Assembly: GCA_026413225.1 (NCBI GenBank)
Contig: CM048552.1
Coordinates: forward strand, 53,521,001 to 53,585,000
Reading direction: 5' to 3'
DNA from: Otis tarda
Lineage: Eukaryota > Chordata > Aves > Otidiformes > Otididae
DNA: 64,000 bases
The notes under the pieces are model-generated. The model made no database searches. It saw only the letters and a program-made list of their open reading frames with translations, and was not told where the DNA came from. The first letter of the stretch is position 1. The number at the start of each line of letters is the position of its first letter. The translations under genes were made by a program, and so were the position numbers. Below, piece after piece: positions 12,801 through 25,345 of the stretch.

Positions 12801-15770
12801 GAATGAGTTTGTTGCCAGAGCTAACACATGTTCAGATATGCATATCAAGTTCTTTAAATGTCTGAAATGTGTTCCGTTTATTTTTATTTCATAGTCTGTT
12901 GACTAGCTCCTGTGTTTAAAAAACATCTCCCTTTCTAAAGCTTAGTGTCAGTATGCTAGTTTTCAGCACGATTTATTCCATGAGGTTGTTGACTTTAATT
13001 ATATTGTGGATACTCAGACACTGTTACTTAGTGGCTCAATTATACTTGCTTCTTGGATCCGTTCCTAGGTATTACTTAGGACTAGATGAAAAAGTAAAAA
13101 TAAAGTTTTGTTTTCTCATGTGCTGTAGAACTAGTTGTTCCAAAAAGCACTTGTTTATCATGTTGAGAAATCACTTCCTGAACCGTAGACCAAGTGGTGG
13201 TTGACTAACTTACATCCTGAAATACAGAGGCAAGCTTGGAAAGGTCTATCCAGATCAGTGACTCTGGTTACCTGATGCTCTGGACAACATGGGCTTGGAA
13301 ATCCTGCCCTGTGACAGAGCTAACAGGGTTTATTTCCTTGCTGCAGTGCTCAGCGACTCTGCTGAAGCCTTCCTGGCATGAGCTGGGCAGTCAGTGAGGG
13401 ACACATGGATATGAACAATGGCCCTGAAGACACAGAGGCTAGAAATGGGACTTCTCCTAATCATGAGAGCCGTGTACTCTGAAACAGCCCCTAGGGGAGT
13501 GCTGGAAACAAAACCTAATTGTTAGTCCATTGTCCTGCTAGAAAAGCCTTGTGGACAAGGAAAGGAAAGAGAGGCTTGGTGACTCCCACAGTCTATGGTG
13601 AAAAAGTCTGTCATTTTAGGGGTGACTACAAATCACTTTGTCTTGTTAGTCCTCATCTACACCACTTTCCACAGGAATTCTTCCATGAATACAGGTGACC
13701 TGGGTCATACAGAGGACTCCTGCTGAGGTCTCACTGGTATCTTGTCCAGCAGCACAAACAAGTGCCCACCTCACATTCTTAGTAGACATCTCAAAATCAG
13801 TCTTCTGTGACTACCTTTGTGATCATTGGTTCATAGTTGTTCCCTTTGGTCCCCGTTTATTTCCAGTTCATGAGCTCTTCTTCGTTTACAGCAGGATTCT
13901 TACTGCTAAACCCCATGGAAGCCCTTGCTTTTGCACTATTCCCTATTACCCTGTTTGTGTTACTCCAGCTTGCAAAGTCATCCTTTCCCTCCTGTATGAG
14001 CTCTCAGGCCTCCTTTCCACTGATGTTGTTTTCTTACTTTGTGTTATCAACCAACTTCCTCAACAAGTATTCCCTTTTAAAGCCAGTCGTTAACAGAAGT
14101 ATTCAGTAAAACTAGTCCTAAGGGAAATTCATTTAGTAATTTCTCAACAATTCTCCTTTCCAATGCTCAAGCTTCTGCCCTATTTGTCTGGTTCCTTACT
14201 ATCTCACAGTTTTGGCTTTAAAGCCCATTTTCTCCAACTTAACTAAAAACTTGCCAGATGGCACTGGGGCCAAAGCTCTTCCATTATCTAGGTAGATAAA
14301 GATGACCACATCTCCTGGGTCCTGATTTCTTTCAGACTTCAGCATGTCACAGTGCTGAATATTGAGCTGTCTCTGAAGGGTGGTAAAAGAGGGCAAGAAA
14401 GGTCCTACTCTTTGCATTGCTTTTCAAAGGTGGCTCATGATTATGTGCCCTGTACCTTCAGGACAGCTCAAGGTTGCTGTTCTCAGGCTCTGAGGTCCAA
14501 GAGCTGCTTGCACAAGGACACACATAACATGGTACCTTGTTGCCACAGGTAGGTCTGAACTTCCCCCAAACTCATCAAGCACTGTAGGAGCTAAAAATCC
14601 CACACTTGGACAGGAGCCCCTCACTGTTCTTTGGGAACCAGGCAAAAGTACATAGACCAAAAATGCATATGTTAGCTATAAGGTGACAAGGTGTCCTGTG
14701 AAAGTGCAGCAAATCACAGTTCTGTCCCAATCATTTGGTGCTTTTTTAACTCTGTGGCTATGCTATCATTTTCATTTTGCAACCAAAACTGTAATTCAGG
14801 CCATGCTTGATCTTTTCCTGGACCAGACAAGCCACACTCATTAGCTGCCTGGTTAGTGAACAGATGTGATGGGTTTTCTTTCTTAACCCCCCCGAGCCAC
14901 TGATTCTGCAGCTGATCATCCCCTCCATCTCACCTCTGCTGAGCTCAGTCCCTCAGGCTGTGCCTGCCCATACTGAAGGGCTGGACCTGTCAGTACCCGT
15001 GCTGAACATGTATGAGGCGTGGATCTGTGCTGAGCGAGGGACCACTGCTGTGGATTGCTACTCACACGGGTTCAGCATCCCAGCGTGGCGCATGTGTGCT
15101 TTTGGCTTGAGTGCAGGCAGGGCCAGAAGCCCCATAGCCCAGTCCAGCAAGCACATGTCCTGGGTTGTCTGACCTGTTGTCCAGAACTGTTGCAGGATCT
15201 AGTGTCAGCAGCAAGGGTGCATCTCATGGGCTTGGGTTTGTGTAAGCCAGCTCTTTACCTCACAGTGTTTGTAACTTCTGGAGGTTTCAGAGCTGCCTCC
15301 AAAAGCAGACACTTTTGTTATGCAAGTTTTCAGCCTGACATTAGCCTGCCATTAGGAGGGGGGATCACACAGTTCTAAAAGGAGCATGAAAGGAGATGGG
15401 AGAAGGCTCTTGTCCTCCTGCTCCACATGGAAGAACAGGTGCCCTGGCCAGCAGCGTGGCTCTAGTTAGAGCATCGCTCTAGGACAGAGTGGGTGAAAGG
15501 AGGGGGGAGTCTTGCTGCAAAGAGGGATACTGGAGCTTTTCCTCAGACCTTTGCTCACTCACGGCTCCTGGGCACAGAAAGGCAGCCTGGATGTGGCTGT
15601 GCCCCCACTAGCTCCTGGTGTCTGCTCTGGCTGCTTCCTTTCCCTCTTGGCTCAATTCCCTGAAGTTGTTGGTTTCCCTGCTGTGGGTAGAAGGTGTTTT
15701 TGACAGAGAAGGTGGCAGCCTGGGGGTGGATCAAGAGTGGGAGACAGAAGAGGGGAGGAGTCACTGATCA
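3898..15770. other. long intergenic stretch without a recognised gene
   Basis: Apart from the AT-rich block at 4800-4908 I find no repeat family or gene that I can name. A GC-richer stretch at about 6840-7220 contains long open frames on both strands with low-complexity composition. They look like by-products of base composition and not like exons. Confidence 0.5.
4800..4908. repeat. AT-rich block bounded by an imperfect 21-bp direct repeat
   Basis: The block begins with AAAATATTTTATTAAGAAGAT at 4800-4820, and a near copy (AAAATATTTTGTTAAGAAGAC) lies at 4888-4908. The sequence between them is nearly all A and T and rich in TAATATTT/AAATATTA inverted units. Confidence 0.6.
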
Positions 15771-15775
15771 ATGCT

Positions 15776-15877
15776 AATAAATAAAAAGTCCCTCTTCTTC
15801 AGTCCAGGGTCCAGGACGCTGGGAGAGCTGCCCCCTCAGACAAAAGCTGCAGGCTGGCGGTGAGAAGCAACGGCTCA
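15776..15877 (+). promoter_or_regulatory. possible TATA-type promoter and short first exon (weak)
   Basis: An A/T-rich TATA-like run (TAATAAATAAAAAG, about 15776-15789) is followed by a GC-richer 90-base stretch that ends at a good splice donor (CA|GTGAGT, intron from 15878). This could be an upstream non-coding exon, for instance of MGP, or chance. No coding start is seen in it. Confidence 0.2.
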
Positions 15878-18484
15878 GTGAGTATGCAGGGACTGCCTTG
15901 CTTTTCCTGGACAGCTGCTCATTATTAATGCCTTACTGGTGCTTCACAGCTGCAAAATGTTAGGAGTGGTTGTGATGGTGTGTGTAACGTTGTGATTCTC
16001 TGCTCCAGCAGGAGACAGGCCAAAGGGCTGTTTTTCTGCTCTCCCCTTTATTTGGGGGACTGTGGAGATTTCCTCTGCATTTGCAGGCAATTTATCTTAG
16101 CTCCTCTTTCTGTATTTCTAACCTTGGTTTTCTGCTAGAAACCAGGGGAATTGGACTCACTGTGCGGTGTGGTGTGTTACCTCTGGGGCAGCCCACTGAT
16201 GCTGGAGAGGGGAGATGAGTGCTGGAGAAGTATGGAGTGCAGGATGAGTAGAAAGGGGATGTACTTTTGCAAGGGAAAGTGATTTCCAAAGGAAATTTGT
16301 TGGTATAGGCCTGTGTAGCCAGCATGTTCATTCATCTCTTGGAAAATGCATTGCCTCTGTGGTGAAAAATGAAACATTTGGGTTAAAGTGGTGCTTGTGG
16401 CTCTTCTCCTGTGGTTGATGGCAGGGGATGCTCCAGGCATTCTGGGATCAGAGTCCGCTGAAAAGGGAGCAGAGTCTTCCAGAGAGCGGAGTGCTCTGCC
16501 GTGAGTGAAGACAGATAAATAAATAGGGTTTGGCTGGAAAGCTTGTTGGAGTTTCCCACTGTGCAGCCTCACCTTCATTCCAAAGTACTCCCACCATCTT
16601 CCTCTCTGCGCCCTGCTGCTTTCCCGCTGGGCTCTCTCCTCCAGTCTCTCCCTCAAGCCTCCCTTTCTTGGCAGCTCCCCTGAGCTCCCAGAGTGTACAA
16701 GACATTCAGGAAACCTATAAAATCCACATTCAACGCTAACTCCAAAACTGTGGGCTCTAAAGAATGCAAACAATCCCAAGCAGAGTGTTCCCTTAAAGAG
16801 CCCAGAGTGGCAGGACATGGAGGGACAGCAGAAAAGTCTCAGTTCTTCTCTGACCTTGTGTCCAGCAAGGCTTTTTCCCCAGCATAACCTCCTCACCTCA
16901 GGCTGAGCACTGAACAGGCAGGACATGGATGGTATGGTGGGCATTGATGGTGCAGGACTGAGCTGCTCTCTGCGTGGGGTGGGATAATGGGGAAGAAAAG
17001 CAATTCTTTCTCTTTGGTCTGAAATAGAAGGCCCTGCTCAGTTTCTCTCCTAGACACCACAGGCTTCAGGCAAGGGCTGAGAGTTTGGCACTGAAAGAGT
17101 AAGTTCAGAGTAATCTTGTTTCACTCCCCCTTGGGGAAATGTTAGGCTCTGGTTAGCTGTCCCTGTAGTTCTTGGCTGTGTCACTGGCAGCGTGGCTCCC
17201 CAGCTCAGACTCTGTAGGTGACAGCAGTGACAACACCACATTGATTTGGGGAGAATGGTCTGCACTCAGTGTCCACTCAGTCTGCATTCTCTCTGTTAGA
17301 AATCTTGGTACCTGCATCTACACATGGAAAAAACAGGTGGTCACCACAGCTTGGATCAAACATAACAAAGGTTATTGTACCCTAGGCTCATCCCTAGGCA
17401 GTATGCATGGTCCTAGCCCCACCACTGCCATGGGGGAGGGCTGGCAGGTACTGGGTACCCACCTTCCCTCACTGTCTTGCCTCTAGCAAACTACTCCCCT
17501 TTGCTTTTCACCCATCAGGGATGACAATCCCTGTAACTCCCTCTTTCTTCTTTCACTCCCTCATACTGTATGACAGAACTGAAGAGGGGAGCATCCCATC
17601 TTTTATCCATCACTGCTGTTCATTACATTGGTCCCAGACAAGCTCTTTGGGTGCTAGAAGGTGAGGTAATGCTCTCAGAGACTGCTGCCCTGGGAGATTC
17701 ATCCCAGCTGAAAAGCCTTGCATTGACATCCGACTTTGGTGGGGCAAGTGCTAGACCAGAGAGGCAGCAGTCCTGAGAGATATGATTACCTCTGCCTTCA
17801 CCAAGATGTTGTCTCTTGGGCTGGAAGAGCAGTATACAGTCAAGACTACAGTGAGGATCTGCAGAGACAGAGTTCTGGGTGCTGCTGTCATCTCAATGCA
17901 AAAATCATGATCCCTCCAGCAGAAAAGATTCTTCTAGGTTGCTGCTTGTCTCTTCTGGAGTGGTAAAGTAGGAGAGGGGAAGGGGCAGTAGGGTTGGATT
18001 CCTCCTCTGACTACTGGCAGGCTTGGACTGCAGTGGGGGCCAGCTGGAGGGAATGGGGCCAAGTGGGGGCAGCGTGTTTGAAGCCTCATTCTCCATGTCT
18101 CTGACAAAGCTGGCAGAACAGTCTGGGCTGGATGTATCCAGACAGAGGATGGTGAGGGCAAAGAGGGCAGATCACAGGAAAAATTAGAAAGACAAACATT
18201 TACATTTGGGATCACACATTTCTCCCTCCAGGCCCCCGGCAGCCCCTGAAATTCCTTCCACTTGCACAGGCCAGCTTTTCTGAGCACGGAGTGTGAGTGA
18301 CATGCTTGCCTGTGAATCATGGCCCCCAGCCCTGAACTGGGAGAGGAAAGGGGCATGCCCCCTCCTTCCCGAAACCTGATTCAATCTGCTAATAGAGGAT
18401 GTTTTGTAATGGCTCTGTAGTTTGTACCAGCCAGCTGTTGCCTTCCCCAGGCTCTTTCATGGGCCCCCTCCTGGCTCTGTTTTC
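15878..18484. other. intergenic, upstream flank of MGP
   Basis: No recognised gene. A 768-base open frame on the minus strand (16177-16944) matches no family I know and has no visible splice or promoter support. Confidence 0.5.
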
Positions 18485-18605
18485 ATAATAAACATTCCAC
18501 TGCTAATTTTGCAGGCGGCTCAGGATCTCCAGCTGCCCTCAGTGGGAAGAAAGTGAGACACAGCAAGAGAGACAGAGTTGACAGACTTCTTCCTGCACTG
18601 GCACG
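18485..18605 (+). promoter_or_regulatory. MGP proximal promoter and 5' UTR (approximate)
   Basis: A weak TATA-like ATAATAAA at 18485-18492 lies about 115 bases before the MGP start codon. If it is used, transcription would begin near 18515-18520 and give an untranslated leader of about 90 bases ending in GGCACG just before the ATG. The exact start cannot be read from sequence alone. Confidence 0.4.
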
Positions 18606-21600
18606 ATGCGCACTCTCATCATCCTTATGCTTCTGGCTGTCTTGGTGATGGCTGCTACTTGCTATGGTAGGTGACTCTTTTTACTGTGTACAGTGATAAT
18701 TCTAAATCTGCAGACATCTTTGTGTTTGTTCAGATGGTTTTTGTTCAACTTTGTGTCATCTTTCCTCTTAATTTGATCTTTTGCCTACTTTTCTGCCCTT
18801 GACCATCCTAGTCCTGCTCCAGAGCTGTCAGCTTCAGTCATTGTCTTTTGTGGTCCAGGATATTTCAGCCCCTTGCTCTCTGTTCTAGCTCACCTCACAG
18901 GCTGCTCCTCTTTCTGTCCCTCTGTTGTCTGCACTACAATAAGCATTCTTATTCTTAATTCTTCCTTGTTAATGGGGAGATTTCTCTTTCTTCTTCTGTA
19001 ATATCAGCCCCCTTTCCCTGTCCAGCACACAGTGCCATACTGATGGAATTAAAATGCTGTTTCATGCAAGAGTTAGGCACATCTCACTGCGCTAATCCAT
19101 TCCCTAAGCATACATGCAGGATTTGAAGGTAAGCAGGTATCATATACACTGTAGTGGCAAGAATACGAAGGTGAGGAATTACGGTTGTGAATCACACACT
19201 GGAAGACCAAGCACAAGCCTTGAAGTCCTGGCTAAGACACCAGGTTGCTCCATTCTAAACTCCTGAACACCCCAAATTCCTTATGCCACTGATCCTTTTC
19301 TCTTCCTTTTAAACAGATGCTATAAAACCTGGCTTCTGATTTCTGTGTTCATGTTCTATTGATCTGTGGTATGTGAAAGACTGTGAATCCCATCAATACA
19401 ATGTCTTACTGTGTGTTTTACTCTTTCTTTCCCCAGAGTCCCATGAGAGCATGGAATCCCATGAGTATCTCAGTAAGAGACTGCTTTACTATTTTCTTGA
19501 ATTTGAAGTGTGCTGCAAACATCTCCATGACCATTTCCTTGTACTTTACTGTGGAGGTTAAATATGCAGAACCACTCAGCCCAGGGAAGTTGAGTTTACT
19601 AGGTGATGGAGTTGCAGGATGAATAGGAAGAGAGGAAAAAAAAAAACAAGCCTCCACGTGTTTGGGCACAAGTGCATAGCAATTTGTTTTGCAAAGAATA
19701 TGATGAGAAGTGGGAAACAAAGAATCATGAACTTAGATCCCTGCTACATCCACCTAAAACAGTTTAAGTGACACTAGAAAAGGACATTGCTCGGACTCCT
19801 CTGTGATGAGCATGGAAGGAGGTACTGCAGAAGCCGCTGACATGATTTGTTCTTCTCCAAGGACAAGGAGAGCCTTACTCTCAGCACCTTGGAAGAAGCA
19901 GGTGGGATGTGTGAGCAGGAGGTCTGGAAGAGAGTGTTAGTGTCACAGGAAAAGCATGAAAGGGTGGAGAGTCTCACCATAGAACAAGCAATGACTGGGA
20001 GAGATTAGAGAACAGATGGTTTGAAACTAAAAAGAAATTAGACCATCTGGGAGAAGAACGTCACAAAACAGCTGGTCAGAAGCACAAAGGCACATGTGGG
20101 TGCCAATGCCAAAGACATCCATAGATTCCTGAACTCTGCAATAGGACTGTGATGTTTCTCAAAAAGCACAGAAGGGACCTTCAGGCACCTCAGTCCAAAA
20201 CTGCCACACAGGTTGCTCAGTGACTGCCTAACCTTGGAGACAGATAGGATTACTCAGGCTCTTCCTGTTTTTACTTAGAATTCATTATTCGTCTAATTCT
20301 ACTGAGCATGCCCAGCCTTCCCATGGTCTGCACAGCTTGGCACCTACCTCTTGGCCAAGCTCCGCTTACTCAGAGAGGCCGTGGCAGCAAAATCCCAATA
20401 GCTTTACCCTGGGTGGCTTGAGTAACAGCAGAGCTAAAGCAGCATGAGCACTTCCATACAGACTGCATAAGCCAGAGGGAAAGCCTGTGTGCTAACTAGT
20501 GAGGTGGACAGCAGGGAATATTAAAAGGTCCTGGGTTTCGCTGTGCCTAGGAGGGGGGACAAGGAGGCTGTTATAAATGTGGAAGCTAGCTTTTGTTGAA
20601 ATCTGGCCTTGAAAAAAGTATCTGTATACTCTGAACAACCCCTTGTCTTCTCAGATCCCTTCATCAACAGGCGAAGGGCCAATGGCTTCATACAAGCTGA
20701 CACGAGACTAGAAGCCATCTCTCAGGAGAGGTATGTTATGGCCTCAGGACACTGAGGATGGGAGTGGGGGGAGGTCTCTCCTTGCCAGGCACAGGCTGGT
20801 ACCAGGGGAGGAAGCCATGGTGACTTCTGAGAAGCCTCAGCCCTTATCCCAGTGTGAGGTGCCCATGAAGTCCCCACCCCGGGGAGAAGACAGAACTTAG
20901 AGCAAGTCCTTGTGTTTGAGGACATAGAATCATAGAATCATAGAATCACATGGTTGGATGGGACCTATAAGATCATCTAGTCCAACCGTCTTCCCACTAC
21001 CATTGCTGCCACAGCTACTAAACCATATCTTGTAGCTTCTCATCAAGCCACCTCTTGAACACTACCAGGGACGGCGACTCCACCACCTCCCTGGGCAGGC
21101 CATTCCAGTGCCTGATCACTCTTTGGGAGAAAAAGTTTTTCCTCACGTCCAATCTAAACCTCCTCTGGTACAACTTGTGGCCATTTCCTTGGGTCCTGCT
21201 TGTTACCTGGGAGAAGAGGCCAAACCCCTGCTCATCACAACCTGCCTTCAGGAAGCTATAGAGTGCAATGAGATCTCCCCTGAGCCTCCTCTTCTTCAGA
21301 CTAAACAATCCCAACTCTCTCAGCCGCTCCTCATAAGACTTGTGCTCCAGACCCCTCACCAGCTTTGTTGCCCTTCTCTGGACACGTTCCAGGGCTTCAA
21401 TGTCTTTCTTGTAGTGAGGGGCCCAAAACTGAACACAATACTCGAGGTGCGGCCTCACCAGCGCCGAATACAGGGGGATGATTACCTCCCTGCTCCTGCT
21501 GGCCACACTATTTCTAATGCAGCACATGTCATGTGCTGGGAGGGCTCTGCTTAATTTGTCTGAAGGAAACACGAACAGAAGGGGAGGGAATCAATGTGGG

Positions 21601-22348
21601 ATGGCCAGGAAGGAAGCTCAGCCTGAGATCCTGTTCTAGTCCTCAGTTCTCATGCAGAATTTGCATGACCTTTTCTAAATCATAGGGCTACTGGGGGCCC
21701 CTTGCCTCATCTATAAAAAAAAAGATATAGGCAGTTTCATGACTCATGCAGGGCTTGTGAAAAGAAAGGCTGAAGCATAGAAATCATCATCTAGTGAGGC
21801 ATCAAGGCAAACCTTGTTGCAATACCAGGTGGCCCCTTTGCAGGATGTTTCAAGTCTTTGTTCCATGCGCAGCTTTGGGGAACAGCAGAAGAGCTGAAGT
21901 CAGCAGGCTGGGGAGGCTGTGGAAGGAGAACTCTTCCTCAGGTTGAGGCAGGAGCCATCCACCTCTCCTCACCACCCTACTTAGCCCTGAAATAAAAGAT
22001 TACCGGGGGAAGCAAAACGCTCCTATTGTGGTCATATTGCTCCCTGGGGTGTGGTGAACACAGAAGCTGGTATGCTAACATCTTAGTAGCTGGATGATAG
22101 AATCGGGTGATGGAACCTTAATCCTCATGCAGGGTTGTGGGGCAGGAAAGGGCTGTAGACAGATATTTAAGATGTCAGCACTGACCACTCATCTCTCCTT
22201 CTTTTGCAGGATCAGGGAGCGTAGTAAGGCACCCCAGGAACGCCAGAGGGAGATCTGTGAGGACTACTACCCCTGCGAACAGTACGCTTTTCGCCATGGC
22301 TATCCTGCTGCTTACAGGCACTATTTTGGGAGGAGGAGGACTAAGTAA
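18606..22348 (+). CDS. MGP: matrix Gla protein (MGP), four coding exons
   Basis: MGP is a secreted, vitamin K-dependent inhibitor of soft-tissue calcification in cartilage and vessel walls. The coding exons are 18606-18666, 19437-19472, 20655-20730 and 22210-22348, with phases 1, 1 and 2 and GT-AG introns. They give 103 residues, the usual length. Residues 1-19 are the signal peptide. The mature chain starts [13 protein letters not shown] with three Ser-x-Glu sites of the kind phosphorylated by Golgi casein kinase (FAM20C). The gamma-carboxylase docking site follows as [13 protein letters not shown] (ANxF type). The Gla domain has Glu at mature positions 37, 41, 48 and 52, plus position 2, and the Cys54-Cys60 disulfide pair. 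No furin site separates the docking site from the Gla domain, as expected for MGP. A CR1 lies in intron 3. The C-terminal domain ([20 protein letters not shown]) differs clearly from the human form but keeps all key residues. Confidence 0.95.
20923..21560 (-). mobile_element. CR1 LINE fragment in MGP intron 3
   Basis: The plus strand begins with the reversed octamer tail (ATAGAATCA repeats, 20923-20950), so the element points to the minus strand. The minus-strand frame (about 21018-21572) encodes the CR1 ORF2 C-terminus, including [19 protein letters not shown] and [20 protein letters not shown]. The frame is unusually intact for about 170 residues, but the 5' half of the element is missing. 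The tail sequence belongs to a different CR1 subfamily from the copies at 864 and 33346. Confidence 0.93.
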
Positions 22349-22561
22349 AGGATAACCTTTCTCTGCCCTGGGGCCTGGAGCCCAGGGTATTCTCCCAAAA
22401 AAATGCAATGGCTCTGAAACATATTCAGTTGCTTGCATCCCTGTATGTTATCCTGCCTGCTGCTTCTCTCCCATGTAGCCATGGATTTTCACACTGTATT
22501 AATTAGCGCTGAGCTGATGTAGCAGAGATCAGAGAGTTCAGGATGTGGGTGTTTACTACAC

Positions 22562-22567
22562 AATAAA
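22562..22567 (+). terminator. MGP poly(A) signal
   Basis: AATAAA lies 214 bases after the MGP stop codon. A short 3' UTR of about 240 bases fits known MGP transcripts. Confidence 0.7.
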
Positions 22568-22599
22568 TTGCTGATTTGATACTATCTTCTCATGAGTTA

Positions 22600-25240
22600 C
22601 AGTATTTACTGGGGGGGAGCAATCTTCCACATAGAAGCTGAGTTTGTTTATCATAGAATCTGGTGCAGATTACAGAAAAAAGTCACTACCTTGCAATTAC
22701 ATGAGTTTGAAAGGATCCACAATGTTTTTAGTCCGGGGTCTACAAGTGGCTTCCTTTAGAGGTCACTGGCAAGTTTCAGTTCCCCATCCTGAGACATCTT
22801 AAAATGGTGTGATATTCAGAAAGAAAATTTTAGTTCCCCATCTTAAGATGTCTTAAAATGGTGTGGTGTTTAGAAAGCAAGGTGAGATGCACTTTTTGGA
22901 AATGAAATCTGTAATATCTTTCCTCAGCTGGGGAAACAAAATTCAGAAGGCACTTGTTTAATCTTAAAAGCAAAATTAGGCCAAGAGTGAATGACAGAAA
23001 AAGCCTGTAAATTGCATCTTGTCTATCCAGCTACCCTCAGATCCTGGTGTAGGGTGCTCCTGTAGAAAGGAGTGTGTGATATGGACCTTAATCCTATTTT
23101 CTTTTGGAATCCCCTTTCATGCCTGTACTTCCACTTCAAATTATTCTGGTAGTGATAGAAAACTGCAGAAATCAAAGATGAGGAGGGGCTTCAGGTGGTA
23201 AATAAAAAAATGAAAGAAACCCAGTGTTCGGGGTTAAGTCTAACTTTGTTCACCTGCAATAATTTTATTTTACTGTCCACAACTCATTTGAAATCAGGAT
23301 GTGGCCTAACCCTGTGCACAAGCTGCTGAGTACCTCCTAACCCATTGAGGTCTGAGTGTGACTGCTGTCAGGTTCTCACTAGCACCAGGGCAGCTTGCAA
23401 CCAAGAAGCTGATATGCCCAAGTGCTGATATGCCCAAGAATTCAATACTGCTCTGAACTGGTCAGCAGGCACAGCACCTCAGAGACCCTTTGATGTGGGG
23501 TGTGTAGCAGGCATAACATCTTCTATCTCAGCTCAGCACAGCTGGTTTCAGTATTCACATCTCCAGGCTTCCACAGGCACCTGCAAATTATAGAAGAGGG
23601 AAAGATTCATGGCACACTATCAAAGGCTATGAGGTATAAAGTAACAAATTGTGGACTGTTCTGTGAAATTAAGTCTAGAGCCAAATCTACCTGTCACATT
23701 AGAAACACTCATCTTCTTGCAAAATAAGCTTCAAGGCTTTGCTAGCTTTGAAGATGAACTTCTGGGAAGAAATGTGATTTATTTATTGAAAACATTTCTG
23801 ATGGGAAACTTCTCCCTGACACCTGCTGAAGTTTTGTCCAAAGGAAAAAGTGAGAGAGAAATGAATTTAAGGGAAAAAAAAAGCCATACAGACTAGGTAT
23901 ATTTGCACACACACTTGTTCTGCGTGCTCCCAAGTAGGTGAATCTTATGTTCACAAACCAGGGCAAAACATTCTTACTCTAAAGTCAACAAGTCTGCAAT
24001 GTCTGGGTTTGACTTGACATGATGACACTACCAAAATGGAAGGGACAGAGCTGTCTGATTCTGTGTCCAAAAATATCTGTTGATTCCAACCTCCAGTTTA
24101 CCAGTGAGATTTCTGTGGGATTTCATTAGTGTAAGCAATAACCAAACATGTTTAAGTGACTACATGCTGATTAGAAAGCTTGGGAAAAGTTGGGAAGAGA
24201 AATAAAGCTGTTTGGATTATTACAATTGTATATTTATATCCTTTCAAGTTTTCTTTTTGAAGCATAACTTTCCTAGACTACCTATTATTTTTAGATATTT
24301 ATTTATTTTTAAACTGTTGCCCTTTAAGATACTTTTGCTGGAAGTTGTTAGTATATATATATTCAGTCTTTCCTGGACTGTAGAAGAGGGTTTTTTTATT
24401 ATTTATTTAATTAATTATTTTAAATCCTGGATTTTCTCTAAGCTAAAAGACAGTGTTTCAAGGGATTGGCACAATCCCTAATGGCTCTGACTGCCCTTGA
24501 GAGCCTTTTAGCCTTTAATTCTGTAACCCTTGGATGTCTCCCTGACATGTGGGGCTGAGGAAGACTGGATGTGAGGTGGAGGAAAACATGATCCTTGTGC
24601 TCTGTTTCAGACATGGCTTTGGGAACTCGGCTAGTGGGTTTGGGGAATATGGAGTTATTCGTATATAGGCTGTAGAAGAGCCTGTGCAGGGCTCTTGGCA
24701 TACCAAGCAACCACAGCCACTCAAGTCCTGAAGAACAGAATACTTTTGGAGTTTCAAGGTTTGTTTGATTTTTAGGCAAGAGAAGCCAAACTAATAGCCT
24801 CCATACCAGGAAGATTTCCAGGAAGAAAAAAAGAAAGACTTTCTCCCAAACTAACTACCAAATATCCCAACAGTATAAAAATCTTAGCTCTCTGAATTTG
24901 GTGAAATTGTCTGAAGCAAAAATCTGCTGTGTGTTTGCCCTATGCAAACAGTTTAATGGGTTTCTTTACCATTGGGTCAGGATGGGGTAGGTGAAAAGTG
25001 TCACCATTGGGTTCAGTCTCATTTGATTTTCCACATGAGAGAGCTCTATCACATGAAAAGTGCTGGTCTGCTTCAGAGTGTGCTGATCTGTCCTCTGGCT
25101 TTCCGGCAAGAAACCAAATTACTTTCATGTTTATAATAAAATTTATTTTTTAATCCAGTTGTTTTTCTTCAACAATCCCATTCAAAACCTCAGATAAAAT
25201 CTTCTGGAAATGCCAGGAGTCCTGTGATGGATGTCAAAAT
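22600..25240. other. intergenic between MGP and the second Gla gene
   Basis: It holds the tandem duplication at 22778-22881, a short direct repeat (GCTGATATGCCCAAG twice, about 23408-23439) and AT-rich stretches near 24210-24430. No gene is recognised. Confidence 0.55.
22778..22881. repeat. 54-bp tandem duplication
   Basis: Two head-to-tail copies begin AGTTCCCCATC at 22778 and 22832. Both contain GTCTTAAAATGGTGTG or its near match and then TTCAGAAAG/TTTAGAAAG. They have diverged by several substitutions. Confidence 0.75.
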
Positions 25241-25248
25241 GGCTGCCA

Positions 25249-25267
25249 GGACCCAATAACTCCTGGC
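25249..25267 (+). promoter_or_regulatory. OC-box-like element upstream of the second Gla gene
   Basis: The stretch GGACCCAATAACTCCTGGC resembles the core of OC box I of mammalian osteocalcin promoters, which centres on CCCAATTAGTCCTGG. It lies about 95 bases before the TATA box and so about 120 bases before the predicted start. In rat the box lies somewhat nearer to the start. The match is by eye from memory. Confidence 0.45.
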
Positions 25268-25345
25268 CCGAAGGACGGGCTTTGTTTTGGAGTTCAGACA
25301 CAGGAACACAAGCCAGAGCCCTGATCTCTCCAGGCAATCACAGGA

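Noticed and set aside
1-18484. Search for ERP27 exons upstream of MGP
   Set aside because: ERP27 is the next gene in human, but none of the open segments resembles its thioredoxin-like domains. It probably lies further left.
21108-21554. 148-codon open frame on the plus strand
   Set aside because: It is the antisense of the CR1 ORF2 remnant in MGP intron 3.
22650-22665. TATCATAGAATC resembling a CR1 tail
   Set aside because: There is a single partial unit with no adjacent CR1 3' UTR, so chance is enough.
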